DNA of 64,000 nt from the NCBI GenBank assembly GCA_020746875.1, contig JAGTJL010000006.1, positions 1,116,001 through 1,180,000 on the forward strand. Reading direction: 5' to 3'. Below, piece after piece: positions 11,301 through 21,728 of the stretch. Positions within the stretch are counted from its first letter, which is position 1; every line of letters starts with the position of its first letter. The position numbers were made by a program, and so were the translations under genes. The notes under the pieces are model-generated. The model saw only the letters and a program-made list of their open reading frames with translations, was not told the origin of the DNA and ran no database searches. This DNA comes from Rhexocercosporidium sp. MPI-PUGE-AT-0058 (lineage: Eukaryota; Ascomycota; Leotiomycetes; Helotiales).

Positions 11301-11752
11301 TGAACGGAAGCAACAGAGCCCTCGAGAGGGTCCCTCTTCTTCACTCTTGGCCCCCACGTCTCTTCGTACTTTGCCCAAAAGTCATCTTGTTCTCCAGCAG
11401 GCTCAGACGTCCTATTGGATCCACCATCGCGTTCCCGCGGACTACCAAAGAGTCGCTCAGTTCTCCCCTGGGCTATCTTATTATGTGGAGGGCCAAGTTG
11501 TGGAGTTTTGGAATCGAGTTTAGCACGACGTTTCTTGGGTTTCGGCGGTGGGTCGAAAGGCTCGCGGGGTGAATCATCACCGTCGTCCCAGAAGTATCGA
11601 GGAGTTTCGGGTTTCGTTGGAGCTGTCTGCCCCGAATGGGACCTTCGAATACTGCTTGGCCATGGTGTGAAAACTCGAGGTGCCAGGAAGGGGAGGATGG
11701 GCAAATCGAACGTCGACCAGCGTTTCGTCAGCAAATCCAATCGTGGAGGCAT
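8324..11752 (-). CDS. Pentatricopeptide repeat (PPR) protein, probably mitochondrial
   Basis: One uninterrupted exon encodes 1142 residues. The N terminus is rich in Arg and hydrophobic residues and poor in acid (MPPRLDLLTKRWSTF...), as in a mitochondrial presequence. About 330 low-complexity charged residues follow, then helical repeats. Clear PPR units lie near residues 630-700 (IITYNILMKSSVDVGDHETA, then PDAYTYSILL) and near 983-1060 (PDVYTWSILLKIF, PSLVTWNTLATGYAHM, ADEYTLNALGRI). A Pro/Glu-rich insert (about 860-980) separates the two blocks. PPR proteins bind organellar RNA one base per repeat and act in its processing, stability or translation. The target cannot be read from sequence. 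It is divergent from the Cwf18 gene, with 266 bp between the start codons. I give no symbol because no specific orthologue was recognised. Confidence 0.85.
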   Translation of the reverse strand: MPPRLDLLTKRWSTFDLPILPFLAPRVFTPWPSSIRRSHSGQTAPTKPETPRYFWDDGDDSPREPFDPPPKPKKRRAKLDSKTPQLGPPHNKIAQGRTERLFGSPRERDGGSNRTSEPAGEQDDFWAKYEETWGPRVKKRDPLEGSVASVQQVDEDVEGPELRLPRFTFAMVEDDPPKRSVSAVGRTEGDTDEPGLEFRQLPSTRVKESLRESSELPIRRVHGKLKPAEPELRHFSTPRLKEDLSGSSEISIRKVHGGIKAPEPEPPHFSTALSHSPTPNSGISIRRTWQLKLLLKEAWFAKPQLERIQQQQRLWSGLKRKTRHAKSRMQVRGNRKPRFKFVRVAPEGDFGQFNFSSSWNWRFAMLNARYDEAIKGRVRSRVVTYKNARVSRSFIQGLIRGRSSEQIRDRWIKLSASQRKQIWPDIMLATLEDYPSQALSVLEATFMSPYPAGYAVSDSLDFVVSHYSYNRYSYGAEFLIALSKAIRFFLTEAPAGHIHLLQRTLYRLLHMICFDEREWKLSTGRVLRLKRGWVMKNIYRSLVAVDHPMHENTLLQFASGLAKRGEIKIACEILQRLKDRGCDFNSPKMLSLCSTLLQRAHQKILAKEGGDPPITATEIFRFVLEAGAEPNIITYNILMKSSVDVGDHETAWQIHEMMIENGPVPDAYTYSILLNDSKLRMDPSAIKTVMGYVRQNGIRNDLVVTDILHAILLLHRQERQTSKKSGESMGQQEPVFGRLIQVYCEHFHVGPLAQIIPDFSERYPDLVKAAVDGPTNGSQDHLREPPASTLVVMITGFLNDVQSSYLAMQFYEHFRGLVLQNDPVVASLTQTTHVWNLVLMAFGKFPGLFAECSNLIGDMLSVPSQQSVLGGTEDIEAEPEVIAGADSQFPLTSEDAIAASLNPEDGVQAELQLPVNPEGATPKPPNPDKSLHAESPLPPTPDATIPESFILDNDNPEPFIGLLEPDAEANALTPLILIPPKPDVYTWSILLKIFMDQHQPRAAEKVLTMMRERGIEPSLVTWNTLATGYAHMQDTAMTVDVLRRLEQAGLSADEYTLNALGRIQNRRALIEAMRREDVSPAVVDEHFKEDLKGKLEETTVKVVEVDAEVDEYADGGLEKIWDIGSEGLGMEEKASEDEEERW

Positions 11753-12018
11753 CAGCTACAGGCCGCAGTCTTTCAATGGTCCATTCCATTGAGGATGTCA
11801 AATAGAAGTGGGGATAGTCAAATGCTTCAGTTGTGAGGTTGAAGAACAACAATAGGAGGCTACGCTGCTCTGCCGCGTTTGAAAAATTAAGGTTAGCCGA
11901 CGAGCAGGCTGAGATAAACTTGGGACCTGACCAGCCCCGCGAAACAACACCATCGAATTTCGGATTGAGAGAAACTACATGGCACGACTCCCTTGAATCA
12001 TATCTCACACAATCCATC
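11753..12018. promoter_or_regulatory. Shared divergent promoter, PPR gene / cwf18
   Basis: 266 bp separate the start codons of the PPR gene (-) and cwf18 (+). The + frame stays open upstream of the chosen cwf18 start, but conservation begins only after 12019. Confidence 0.5.
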
Positions 12019-12642
12019 ATGTCGTCGACACATGCGACCTTAGGCGCAGCTGCAGACGAACGGAAAGCGCGCCTGGCAAAGCTCAAAAATCTGAAGCGCA
12101 AGCAACCCGGCGACGAAATCGTAGCTCCAGAATCAACACGGTCACCCTCACCACCCACCGAACCCGACGTTGCAAAACTACACCTCTCAGGAAGAAATTA
12201 CGACCCAGAAACCAAGGGCCCTAAGCTTGGATTCGAAGCGCCGCCAACCTTAGCTGTCGAGAAGACTTTGGAACAACAAGCAAAGGAAGTTGAGGATGAG
12301 ATTAGGAAAAAGGCCGAGGAAGAGGAACAAGATGATAAAGGCGTGGACCTGTTCAAGTTACAACCGAAGAAGCCAAACTGGGATTTGAAGAGAGACTTGG
12401 ATAAGAAGTTGGAGATCTTGAATGTTAGGACGGAAAATGCGATTGCGAGAATGGTACGGGAGAGGATTGAGGGAGCCCAGAAAGCAGCCAAGTCAAAATT
12501 AGGGAACGGAGCGGTCACAGCAAGTGAGGGAGGAGAGGAGATGGGTATGGAGGGTATTGCTCTGGTGGAGGGCGTAAAGTTGAGAGAGCGGGAGGAGGAA
12601 GAAGAGGAGAGGCGAGAGAAGGAAGACGATGAAATTGTGTAA
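12019..12642 (+). CDS. cwf18: Cwf18/CCDC12-type pre-mRNA splicing factor
   Basis: A single exon encodes about 207 residues. Cwf18 (human CCDC12) is a small component of the spliceosome associated with the Prp19/NineTeen complex. Family features in order: an N-terminal basic stretch (ERKARLAKLKNLKRKQPGD), then LSGRNYDPETKGPKLGFEAP, an acidic linker and the signature DLFKLQPKKPNWDLKRDLDK followed by KLEILNVRTENAIARMVRER. The tail is Glu/Arg-rich coiled coil. The open frame extends to 11833 upstream, but the ATG at 12019 (MSSTHATL) gives the usual family N terminus and follows an A-rich leader. It is convergent with the zinc-knuckle gene. Confidence 0.9.
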   Translation: MSSTHATLGAAADERKARLAKLKNLKRKQPGDEIVAPESTRSPSPPTEPDVAKLHLSGRNYDPETKGPKLGFEAPPTLAVEKTLEQQAKEVEDEIRKKAEEEEQDDKGVDLFKLQPKKPNWDLKRDLDKKLEILNVRTENAIARMVRERIEGAQKAAKSKLGNGAVTASEGGEEMGMEGIALVEGVKLREREEEEEERREKEDDEIV

Positions 12643-12874
12643 AAATATCACGGAATGGGCACATCACGGCGTTACGTGCACAGAGAGGTTAGTGCCTGGA
12701 GTTTGGCGTTCTCTAATCATAAAAGCAATGGCTCGCTGGCCAGGGGTATTCCGTCTATCCTGCATTCCCAGCCTCCAACCTCAATTTTGTAGTGAGACTC
12801 CGCAAAAGACGTTGAGCAACCACAAAGAAATCTCATGGACTTTGCACTTCTAGCCAAGTCTTCTCAAAGCTGCA

Positions 12875-13789
12875 TCATCTTCCACCGTTCATCGTCTGAG
12901 TGAGAGCTAAACGCTTGCTGAAAGGACTCAAGCTTCTCTCTTTCGGAGGTAGTGTGTTCTCGACACCACCAAGCCCATTCCTAGCACGTCGACGATCATT
13001 TGATAGATCCCGTCGGTTTCTATGAGGACTTCTGCTCTCCGTAGTTCTTCCCCTTGCTGGTGGGCTAGCCTGCTGGTAACGCCTTCTTGTACTCCGACTC
13101 TCGACCCGCTCTCTCGCCATGTTTCCCTCGTCTGAACTATATGAATCGACTGAGGATAAAGAGTCTCGTCTCCGTTTCTTTTCCGAGTCTGTAAGTCGTC
13201 TTGGAGGGGTCAAGCTAGGGGACCTTCGGTGAAGAGGTGGCGATGCATTCCTGGATCCAACCTTCCGTCTATTGTGCTCCTTGAAATCTCGTTGGAGAGA
13301 TGATGATCGTGATATTGTTGTGGATATAGTTGAGATAGAAGTTGATGAGGCAGACCGCATTCTTTTTGATGCACCGAGCTCAGGATCCTCGCTCATCCTA
13401 TCACGCTTCCTGCCTCTGTCTTGGTCGGCTTTGGCCAACAATTCATTGGCAACTCCCTTCCTATTCGAATCAAGTTAGCTATCACCGGAGTGTAGAGTTG
13501 TAATTTTCAATACTTACTTCCTGAGCAGATCTTGTGGAGCTTCACTTGTCAACTTGGGCTGAAGCTTCGGATTTAATAGCTGCTGTGTCCGGGAAGGGCG
13601 GGAAACATATGGTCGTTCTTGAACTACGGCTTTGCACTCGTAAGAATAGTGGCGTAAGCCAAAGTTAGCATTGACGTTCTATGTTCTCAATGGAGCCAAC
13701 TTATCTTTTTTCAAACACTTCTGGCACAGAGTTGTAGCTGTTGCTTTGGAAGGCCCTCCAATTGTTGGGCCTCTGGCGTATCGATTCAT
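12875..13789 (-). CDS. CCHC zinc-knuckle, Arg/Ser-rich protein (ZCCHC10-like) with an AT-AC intron and one frameshift
   Basis: Exons on the minus strand: 13705-13789, 13518-13654 and 12875-13460. The N terminus holds a zinc knuckle C-x2-C-x4-H-x4-C (CQKCLKKGHYSYEC) that is complete only when intron 1 (13655-13704, 50 nt) is removed with AT and AC ends. It carries a TGCTAAC branch site and a GT-AG-like flanking context. Intron 2 (13461-13517) is ordinary GT-AG. After the knuckle comes a family-typical stretch (ERPYVSRPSRTQQLLNPKL, then LTSEAPQDLLRK), then KKGVANELLAKADQDRGRKR and a long RS/SR-rich tail, as in splicing-linked proteins. Exon 2 contains one extra A near 13619-13621 (a run of three where two would keep frame). 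As written, the frame breaks between the knuckle and the RPYVSRPS block. Since only one break is seen, an assembly error is as likely as true damage. Exact function unknown; nuclear RNA-related by composition. Confidence 0.7.
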
Positions 13790-14832
13790 CGTATCTAAGT
13801 AGGAGAGCCCAGCTGAGTTGGCTGTCTATCCTGAGGGGCTCCTATGGAGGTGATGCTACGTGTATGCCCACAGCTATGCTCCGAAAGACAAAATCCCAGG
13901 ATTGTATGGGCGCCAAAAGTCCTGATTTGCTTCTGAAGCGTAGGTCGGAATGTGTGCCTTTGCAGAGGAAGAATGGTGGGATTGCTGTTGGTCGTTACAA
14001 AGCCTGAATTGGACGGAGGCCACCTAAAAGCAAGAGGTATTTGTAGGATTGAGAAAGTCGCTCTCTGCCTTGTCCGCTCAAAGTTTTACTGCTCGAAATC
14101 TCTTATCTCTATGGTGGTGATGCTTCCAAACTATCAGTCGGTGACTTTTGACGATACTGTTGTCTGGGGTTGTCATGAAAGAATGAAACAAGCCTTCTTT
14201 GGAATGCCCTGGCCAGGATTGCAGGTAGTACATTATGCGGGCGGGTTGATGGCGCTAAACGCACGCTAAGGCGGTAAGCGCGCAGCGCAGCAGCCGCAGC
14301 CTTTCCCAGCGATTACTTCGCAGGGAACTTATTCGGGCTTCCCGTTACGCCCTACTGTACGTCTGCCTCAACTCGCCCAGAGCTGAATGAGATGCTCTGA
14401 TTCCCGTCCCGTCGCCAATACCAGTACCAGAATTCTCTATCTCTGCACAGATATTGATCTGCAGCAGAGTACTCGCGTGGAGTTGCGTTGCGTTGTGGTT
14501 GTGGTTGTGCAGCGTCAAAAAAACAACAGTCCGCCTTGATCTGTTGTACGCCGAACGAACGAGCAAGGCAATCAAACGCCCAGTCAAGAATTTTGTCGAC
14601 TCCTCAGACTCCCCAACCATCACAACCCACCAACTGCTTGTCCGCGACGACAATGACCAGATGTCTTTTCTCTTCATCGGGCGCTGTTGTTAACATTCTC
14701 CCTTAATTCTATTCAAAAGCTTTCGTTCTCTCAGGCTTGTCGCCTGGCTGCGATTCACCTTTGTCCAGTTCGGACTCCTACGCTCTTTTGCTGCAGCCAG
14801 ATTCAGGTCTGGGTTAAACACCTTCTTCAAAC
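13790..14832. promoter_or_regulatory. Divergent intergenic region upstream of the R3H-SUZ gene
   Basis: About 1 kb between the start codons of the zinc-knuckle gene (-) and the R3H-SUZ gene (+). The part near 14400-14830 is rich in CT and CA runs, as in fungal 5' leaders. Open frames here (13952-14269 +, 14345-14677 -) have no recognisable domain and are not called. Confidence 0.45.
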
Positions 14833-17602
14833 ATGGCAACCGCACCGATGTCTGCAGATCCGTCCCGGCTTTCCTTTGCAAAGGTATGTCAATTTTCAGG
14901 CTCCATTGTCACACAAGGGCTGTACAAACTCCCTTATCCCCAGAAATCTTGGCTAACACACCTTCTTTGCCCAGGTGGCTGCGTCTGCAGGAAAAGATAT
15001 GCCCTCTGGTCCAATCTCTAAATCGGTATCTCCTAATCCAATTCGAGACCCACGAAAGGAGAACGTCCCAGCACCAAATCAGAAGGCGCTGGCAGATGGC
15101 CTCAGTCAACCTGATAGACCTACAAATAACAAGCCCCCCACCAACGAGTCTAATCCTGTTCCCCTTGAGGATAGCCTTTTGAATGTGAACATACAAATTC
15201 GACCTGGTGGATCACAAACAGAAGCTCCTTCTCGCGCTATTCTTCACTCAGAGTCAGGCAACACCGAGGCCAAACTGGTCGATGCAGTCAAGGCTCTGCA
15301 CGTCAGCTCTCCAATGCCCAGCCTAGTGGTCAACGGATCAGGTGTTGCAAATATCAGGGCCAAAACTGATGGTGCTGAGACTTTTGCCGAGGACCCCTTT
15401 CAACGAACGGACTCTGGATCGGAATTAGGTACAAAGCCCCCAAGTCTGGATGGAAAGAGCATTACATCGGGGACTACGTTTGCTCTAGATGAGAAGGAAT
15501 CGCTGCGTCCTGATGATAGCGCAAGTGTCAAGGCTGCGGAGGATGATGATACATTCTCGGGACGAGGTTCGATTGTGGCAGGATCTAGAATTGGATCGGA
15601 AGCTGCTGCTCGTGCATACAGAGCCCAATTCTACGAAGCTCCTGATCGACGAAGCATGCAGCCAATGCAAGAGCGCCAAAGCCAAGGTGTAATTACGCCT
15701 CAAAGTGGTTCGTCCTCGCAGCAAACGACAGATGACGGAAAGTCTAAACCTCTTCTTGTCGGTCCCGCAGGTGTACCAGATGGTTTCAGTCTGTTCTATC
15801 GTCAGACCCCGGATGAAAAGTTGTTGGAGGCCTTGGAGTCACCAAAGGACCGGATTTTTCTATTGAGACTGGAGCAGGATGTCATTGAGTTCGTAAAAGA
15901 CTCGAAGTATGTTGCATCTCATTCCATCTCTTGCATCATTTTTGTGGCATGCCTCGGGCCGTTGAAATGAGGTTCAAGTGATCAAGTTGAGAAATTACAT
16001 TGAGTACATGCTAATTGCAAATAGGGAACCATTCATCGATCTTCCACCGTGCAACTCGTTCTGCCGTATGCTCACTCATAAGTTGGCTGACTACTATCAT
16101 ATGACCCACCAGGTTGATGCAGTGGCCGGCGCAGTGCGCATCTTTCGAACTCCTTTCTGTCGACTACCACCCTCGTTAACTAGCATCTCAAACCCTCCTA
16201 CCACTGGAAATACTCCTCCACCCACTATGCCAACGATGAAAATCATGCGCAGAGGTGGTGATGGAGATACTGGTCCAAGTCCTTCCAAGGCAACCTCCGA
16301 GACTGGCAGCGACGGCAAAGACAAGAGTCTCTCGGCAAAGGAGAAGTGAGTATTTCCAAGCAATTATCGAAAACTTGATTCTGATTAACTTCTACAGGCT
16401 ATCTCGAGAGGAGCGAGAGGCAGCGTACAACAAGGCAAGAGAGCGTATATTCGGCAAGGAGGAAAGCACTGGTGATGCTACTCCAGGTATTTTTGACCCT
16501 GCGTTGAATGTGATGTATTGCTAACGATTGCCAAGACACCGAGGATATGAATGAGATGTCTCGTTCAAGCTCCGTGTCAACCAAAGACAGAGCCGCTCAG
16601 AACAAGAGACCTAAGCCGCCCAAGCAGCGCCGAGATGATTCAGAGAGCTTCGACCGCCGATCGCAGTACACTCCATTCTTTCCTCAACCACAGGTGCCAA
16701 CTTGGGTCACACAACCTCAATATCCTACAATGCCCACTCAACCTTTCAATGGCGCTGTACAGAATAACTACCAGACTGCAGTTCCGCCTCAGTTTTCTCA
16801 ACCCTCTCAGCAATACAACCCGAACTTGATGAACAATGGTAGCATACAGCAGTACAGTAACATGGCGCAGGTAAATTATGGCACATCCTTGATACAAGTT
16901 TTGCTAACAGTGGTACAGCAGTATCCCCAACAACCCCAACAGCGCTTTCAACCACACAGTGCGCCAATTACTACATATGGTACTCCAGTTCAGTCGCCGC
17001 AGCTTCCAGCCCAACAATGGCAACAACAGCAGCAGCCTCTTTACCAAAACCCAAACCCCTACCAGCCACAAACACCAGTCAGAGGACCTCCCAACTCAAT
17101 TCCATATGCCTTTGGTCAGTTGCCTAGCACTGTAAATCCTGCGGATCCTAAGAGTCAACATCCGATTCCTGGAAGCTTCAATCGACATGCTTTCAACCCG
17201 AAGACCCAGTCGTTCGTCCCCAATAATCCTGGTCTCCCGATTCCCCAGCCTATGTCGCATCATGGATCTCCTCATCAGGGGTCTCCTCACCATGGGTCTC
17301 CTCATCTGCCCTACAACGCCTTCGGTCCACCTCAGCCACAGTATGGGTACAATATGGCTCGACAAGGATCAAACAACTCTCTCCCATCATACCATGCCTC
17401 TCCCCACATGGCTCATCGTCCTATGATGCAACAGAATGCTCCACAGGGACTTCCTCAAGGAATGCCCCATGGTGCACAAGGCATGCATCAGGGTCTGCCA
17501 CAGGGAATGCATATGTCTCAGAGCGGACAAGTCAGCAACCACCTCCCACACTATGGAAATCCGGCTACTTTGCCTCCAAAGCCACCTGCAAATGGGGTTT
17601 AG
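14833..17602 (+). CDS. R3H and SUZ domain RNA-binding protein
   Basis: Six exons: 14833-14883, 14975-15906, 16025-16345, 16398-16486, 16536-16870 and 16919-17602, giving about 803 residues. All junctions are GT-AG with good branch sites. Order: a disordered Ser/Pro-rich N terminus (~300 residues); an R3H domain across intron 2 (LRLEQDVIEFVKDSK, then EPFIDLPPCNSFCRMLTHKL and ADYYHMTH), which binds single-stranded nucleic acid; a SUZ domain (MKIMRRG, then LSREEREAAYNKARERIFGK), often found next to R3H; and a long Gln/Pro/His-rich tail with short repeats around HHGSPHQGSPHHGSPH and QGLPQGMPHGAQGMHQGLPQ. The architecture matches R3HDM1/encore-type cytoplasmic mRNA regulators. Intron 5 (48 nt) is in frame, so retention would add residues without breaking the frame. 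The first exon is 17 codons, fixed by the ATG at 14833. Confidence 0.88.
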
Positions 17603-17882
17603 GATGTGCTTGTTAAAACATTCAGGCGTAAGGTTAGCATTGGAGTGGAGTTACGGGCATAAAATGATACTTCAGTACCAGGTTTACAACATTGAGCTGA
17701 TAGACCAATACAATCACAATTGAAAATTGTAGATGTCTTTGCACTAATCAATGATTGTGTCAGGTCTGGTATTTCTATGTGAAGCACCGCAGGATTGCCC
17801 ACCGTAAACGCCTTACTTTTTCCATTCCTGTACAAAGTGCAATAAAATGCATGGAGTTTGGAAAAGTTTCGTAATAACAGAT
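17603..17882. other. Convergent 3' region, R3H-SUZ gene / eIF3f
   Basis: About 280 bp between two stop codons on opposite strands. No other feature was seen. Confidence 0.4.
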
Positions 17883-19061
17883 CTACTCATTGGGCTCTCT
17901 TGGTTCTCGTTGTTGTCTACCGCCCCTTCCTCCCCTTCCTCCCCTTCCACCGCCTCTTCCTCCCTTCTCTCCCTTCTCTCCACCGCCGCCACCCTCTCCT
18001 CCTGTTGCTGCAACAGCGTCCGAGCCACCCATAGTGAGAGTAGCCGTAGCCAGTCGTTGAGAGAGCTCGATTTGGGTGCGGATAGTGTTTGCTAAATACG
18101 AAACAACCAATACATCCTGGATGTGGTTGTTGAAGTCGCGCTCGATGTCTTGTGGATCGACCTTTGGTGACAGAGACAAGGCGTTCATCAGGAACTGTCC
18201 CAAGGCATTTGAAGGCTCGCGTTCCTCGTCCAGAACCGAGTTGACATAGTCAGATACCCGCTCAAGGAGATCAACGGTTTGATCAACGGCACGTTCTAGA
18301 CCCTCGATATCTGACACAACTGGCGCAGCTCGATTCTCACTATCTTTGGCTCCAGAGATCAATTCCAGACCGCTCTTCTCGGCCTCGCCGTATCGAATCT
18401 CGTAGGGTACTGGGATGAAGAGACAACTCTCGGCCGCACGCTCAGCATTAACTCCAACTGGTGCACTAATGTATGCCTTTGCCTCAATATCCTTTCCAGC
18501 CTCAGTCGAAATTGTGAGATGAACGGCAGGGTGGGGGAAAGTGCCAGTCTCGGGGCTTGCGAAGAAGTTCTGGATCAGGGCACTGAAGTTGTTGAGTACG
18601 AGGCTTGTCGTGTACCATCCAAGCAAGACTTCTCTCGGATTCGCCTTTAGTTGCAACGCAAGCATGTTCTTCTGGTATTCGACATCGACTTCAACCTGGT
18701 CTTCATTCTCGGTGTGAGGAATAGCGAAACAGTTTCTGACTTCCTAATCATATAGTCAGTATTGGGTTATCAACAGGGGCAGACTTCACCCACCACTTCT
18801 CCATCTTCCGATCTGACACCCAGGAGTGCTCCGATCACCCTCGTAGCTTGTGTTTGCGAATCATCCCGGCGGATAGAATGATCTAGGATAGAGAAAATGG
18901 CCTACAAAAGGTAAGTGACTGGCCACAAGAATTTTTGAAAGAATATTGGCTACCTGTGGTTGTACGACAACATTCAGAGGCGCTGTGGTTGGTTGGACTC
19001 CGATGGAAGCTGGCGCAAGAGGGCGCGCAAGATGCAGGAAGTTCTCGGGAGAGACCGCCAT
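17883..19061 (-). CDS. eif3f: Eukaryotic translation initiation factor 3 subunit F
   Basis: Three exons on the minus strand (18954-19061, 18794-18901, 17883-18743) encode about 358 residues. eIF3f is a non-catalytic MPN-domain subunit of eIF3, which organises the 43S initiation complex. The MPN fold starts after a short Pro/Ala leader (LNVVVQPQ, then [12 protein letters not shown]) and continues with [37 protein letters not shown] and [11 protein letters not shown]. The C-terminal half is helical ([40 protein letters not shown]). An unusual glycine-arginine-rich end ([15 protein letters not shown]) sits after residue 320 and could bind RNA. Introns are 52 and 50 nt, both GT-AG. The start codon region is shared with the divergent UTP25 gene. 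Confidence 0.93.
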
Positions 19062-19293
19062 ACTGAATCTTGTGGTTTGACGACGTTGTTGGAGTTGCTA
19101 AGAAATTCAGCAGCGACGATGTGGTTTGGTGGTGGTGGGGTCGAATGTGCGGTGCGCGCTAGTTTCTTTGCGGGTGGTGGGATCGTTAAAACTTTAAGAG
19201 GCCAACGCCAAGACAAGGCTGTGGGAGTTCCAGAAACTTTTTTTTCCGAGCGCCGTTGTTACCAAGAAAATCCATCACATTTACACAACAACT
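19062..19293. promoter_or_regulatory. Shared divergent promoter, eif3f / utp25
   Basis: 232 bp separate the two start codons. Both products belong to the protein-synthesis machinery, so co-regulation from one nucleosome-free region is plausible (inference). Confidence 0.55.
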
Positions 19294-21614
19294 ATGGCAT
19301 TCCGCGGTTCCAGGGGCAGCTCAAGAGGTAGAGGCTCGGCTTCAAGTGGTCCAAGAGGAGGTCGTGGGGGTACTTCTTCCGGTGGATTCAGAGGTCGAGG
19401 AGGATCTAGAGGAGGATATGCTTCTCGAGGCTCTAGCTCAAGAGGACGAGGCGGATTCCGAGGTGGGAGAGGAAAACCGATTTTTGACAGTCAGAGATTA
19501 ACCCAGCAAGAAGAAGCGTACGTCTCTCAATCCAAACTGCTAGAGAACGCTACTGAGTGTATTAAGAGAGGATGCCGAAAACTCGGAATCGGAAGTATCT
19601 TCTGAGGATGAGGAAGGCAGTGAGCCTGAGTCTAGCGACGAGGAGGAAGAACCTGCTGCAGTTGTGCGATCTTATGCATCGCTGATGCAAAGTTTTGCTA
19701 CTGAAGCTGCACCGCAGGCAAAGAGAAGAAAATTAGATCACGTTCCTGAGCCAATGCAACTTGACGAGGCTGATGAGGAAAATTTGGACGCCAATGCTGA
19801 AGATGCGGACCAGGTCGAAGAACCTGAAGAGGGTCCTGAAACGGCAATTGACGGTGTTCTTGAAGATGAAGATGAACCAGAAGACAGCTCTGACCCTTTC
19901 GAAGTACATTTTGCCGCACCGGACGACAATATTCTTGCCCGGAGGCTCAAGGCACTCGAACTAAACCAATGGACAACCCAGAAAACCATCCTTCCAAAGC
20001 TTGGAAAAGCTTTGATATCTAGCCCAGGCACTGAAGAGATCAAGATGGCTATGCCAGCAACAGTCGCCGGCCCTGGTGAGTTGAAGCTGAAGCGAAAATT
20101 GGCAAAGGCTATGGTAGACCAGAAGCCGACTTTTGATCCTTTGGAGAAGGCAATAGCGCCTCTCATATTCGGATACCAAGATTTGTTTTACTGCGAACGA
20201 AATACAGCCCGCTCGAAAAGCTTGCGAAGATTGACATGCTTACATGCTATCAATCATGTCTTCAAGTAAGTGGTGTACATGACCAGAAAATAACATTGGC
20301 TAACAGATGGTCAGAACTCGGGATCGCGTGATCAAAAACAATGCAAGGCTTGCGAAAGAAGACAATAGCGATGACCTCGAGTTTCGCGATCAAGGCTTCA
20401 CTAGACCCAAGGTACTCATGATTCTTCCTACCCGAGAGTCGGGTGTAAGAATGGTGGGGATGATCACAGAATTATGTGAGCCAGAACAGCAGGAGAACCG
20501 GAAACGTTTCGACGATTCATACGTGGAAAAGGAAGATAAATTCTCAAACAACAAGCCAGAGGACTTCCGGGAACTCTTTGGCGGCAATGACGATGATATG
20601 TTCCGACTTGGCTTGAAATTTACTCGAAAGACTATCAAATACTTCTCGCAGTTCTACAACTCAGATATCATATTCGCCAGTCCATTGGGCTTAAGAATGG
20701 CACTTGAAGGCAAGGATGACAAGAAGGGCGACTATGACTTCTTAAGTTCTATCGAGATTGTTGTAGTGGATCAAGCTGATGCTCTTCTTATGCAAAATTG
20801 GGAACATGTGGAGTACATCTTCGAACATCTGAACCTTCAGCCAAAGGAAGCACACGGGTGCGACTTTAGTCGAGTACGGAGCTGGTACCTAGATAACAAA
20901 GCCAGCAATTTCCGACAAACCATCGCACTGTCATCCTTCAACACCCCTGAACTCAACACATTATTCTTCAACCAGTCCCAGAATTGGGCAGGCAAGGTCA
21001 AGATCAGTGGAACATATACGGGAGCAATTCAAGAGTTGGGATTGAAGGCCAAACAGACTTTCTATCGAATTGACTCACCCTCCTTCGCTACAGATCCGGA
21101 CGCTAGATTTACCTACTTTACCACGGCCATCATTCCTTCACTAAGTCGTCGTACGAAGGACACTGCTGGGACGGTCATATTTATTCCATCGTACCTTGAT
21201 TTTGTTCGAGTCAGAAACTACTTCGCTACCTCACCTACGACCAGTACATTGTCCTTTGGTAATATTTCTGAGTACACTTCTGTCAAAGATGTTGCCAGGG
21301 CCAGGTCTCACTTCTTTAATGAACGACACAGCGTATTGCTCTACACAGAAAGAGCTCATCACTTCCGCCGTTATCAACTTCGGGGAGTGAAGAAAGTCAT
21401 CATGTATGGATTACCTGACAACCCGATATTCTACAAAGAGATTATTGGCGGGTATCTTGGAAGAAGTGCGCAGGACGGGAAGTTAGAGCCAGGTGAGGGA
21501 TCAGTCAGAGTACTGTTCTCGAAATGGGATGTATTGAAGCTTGAGAGGATTGTTGGCACGGAGAGGATTGGGAAAATGATACGGGAAAAGGGCGATACCT
21601 TTGATTTCTTGTAG
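19294..21614 (+). CDS. utp25: Utp25 (DIEXF), U3 snoRNP/SSU processome factor
   Basis: Three exons (19294-19517, 19567-20265, 20315-21614) encode about 740 residues. Utp25 is a DEAD-box-like protein of the small-subunit processome, acting in 18S rRNA maturation in the nucleolus. The N terminus has dense RGG/SRG repeats, followed by an acidic Glu/Asp/Ser domain. The family core then shows [22 protein letters not shown] (motif Ia-like), [36 protein letters not shown] (the DEAD box replaced by DQAD), QTIALSSF and late motifs ([53 protein letters not shown]). Degenerate helicase motifs are normal for the family. Intron 2 uses the acceptor at 20314 rather than the nearer one at 20306; only this keeps frame. 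Intact. Confidence 0.93.
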
Positions 21615-21728
21615 AACAACGATACCTTGCTTCTCATACAGATAGCTCAAGTTATGAAAAACGCCAACCTATGTAATGCTGTACACCCGTGCTTTGTAGT
21701 AATACAATATTCATCCCATACATCAATC

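Noticed and set aside
10949..11572. 207-codon + strand open frame
   Set aside because: Antisense to the intact PPR gene with no domain and no splice structure; a coding shadow.
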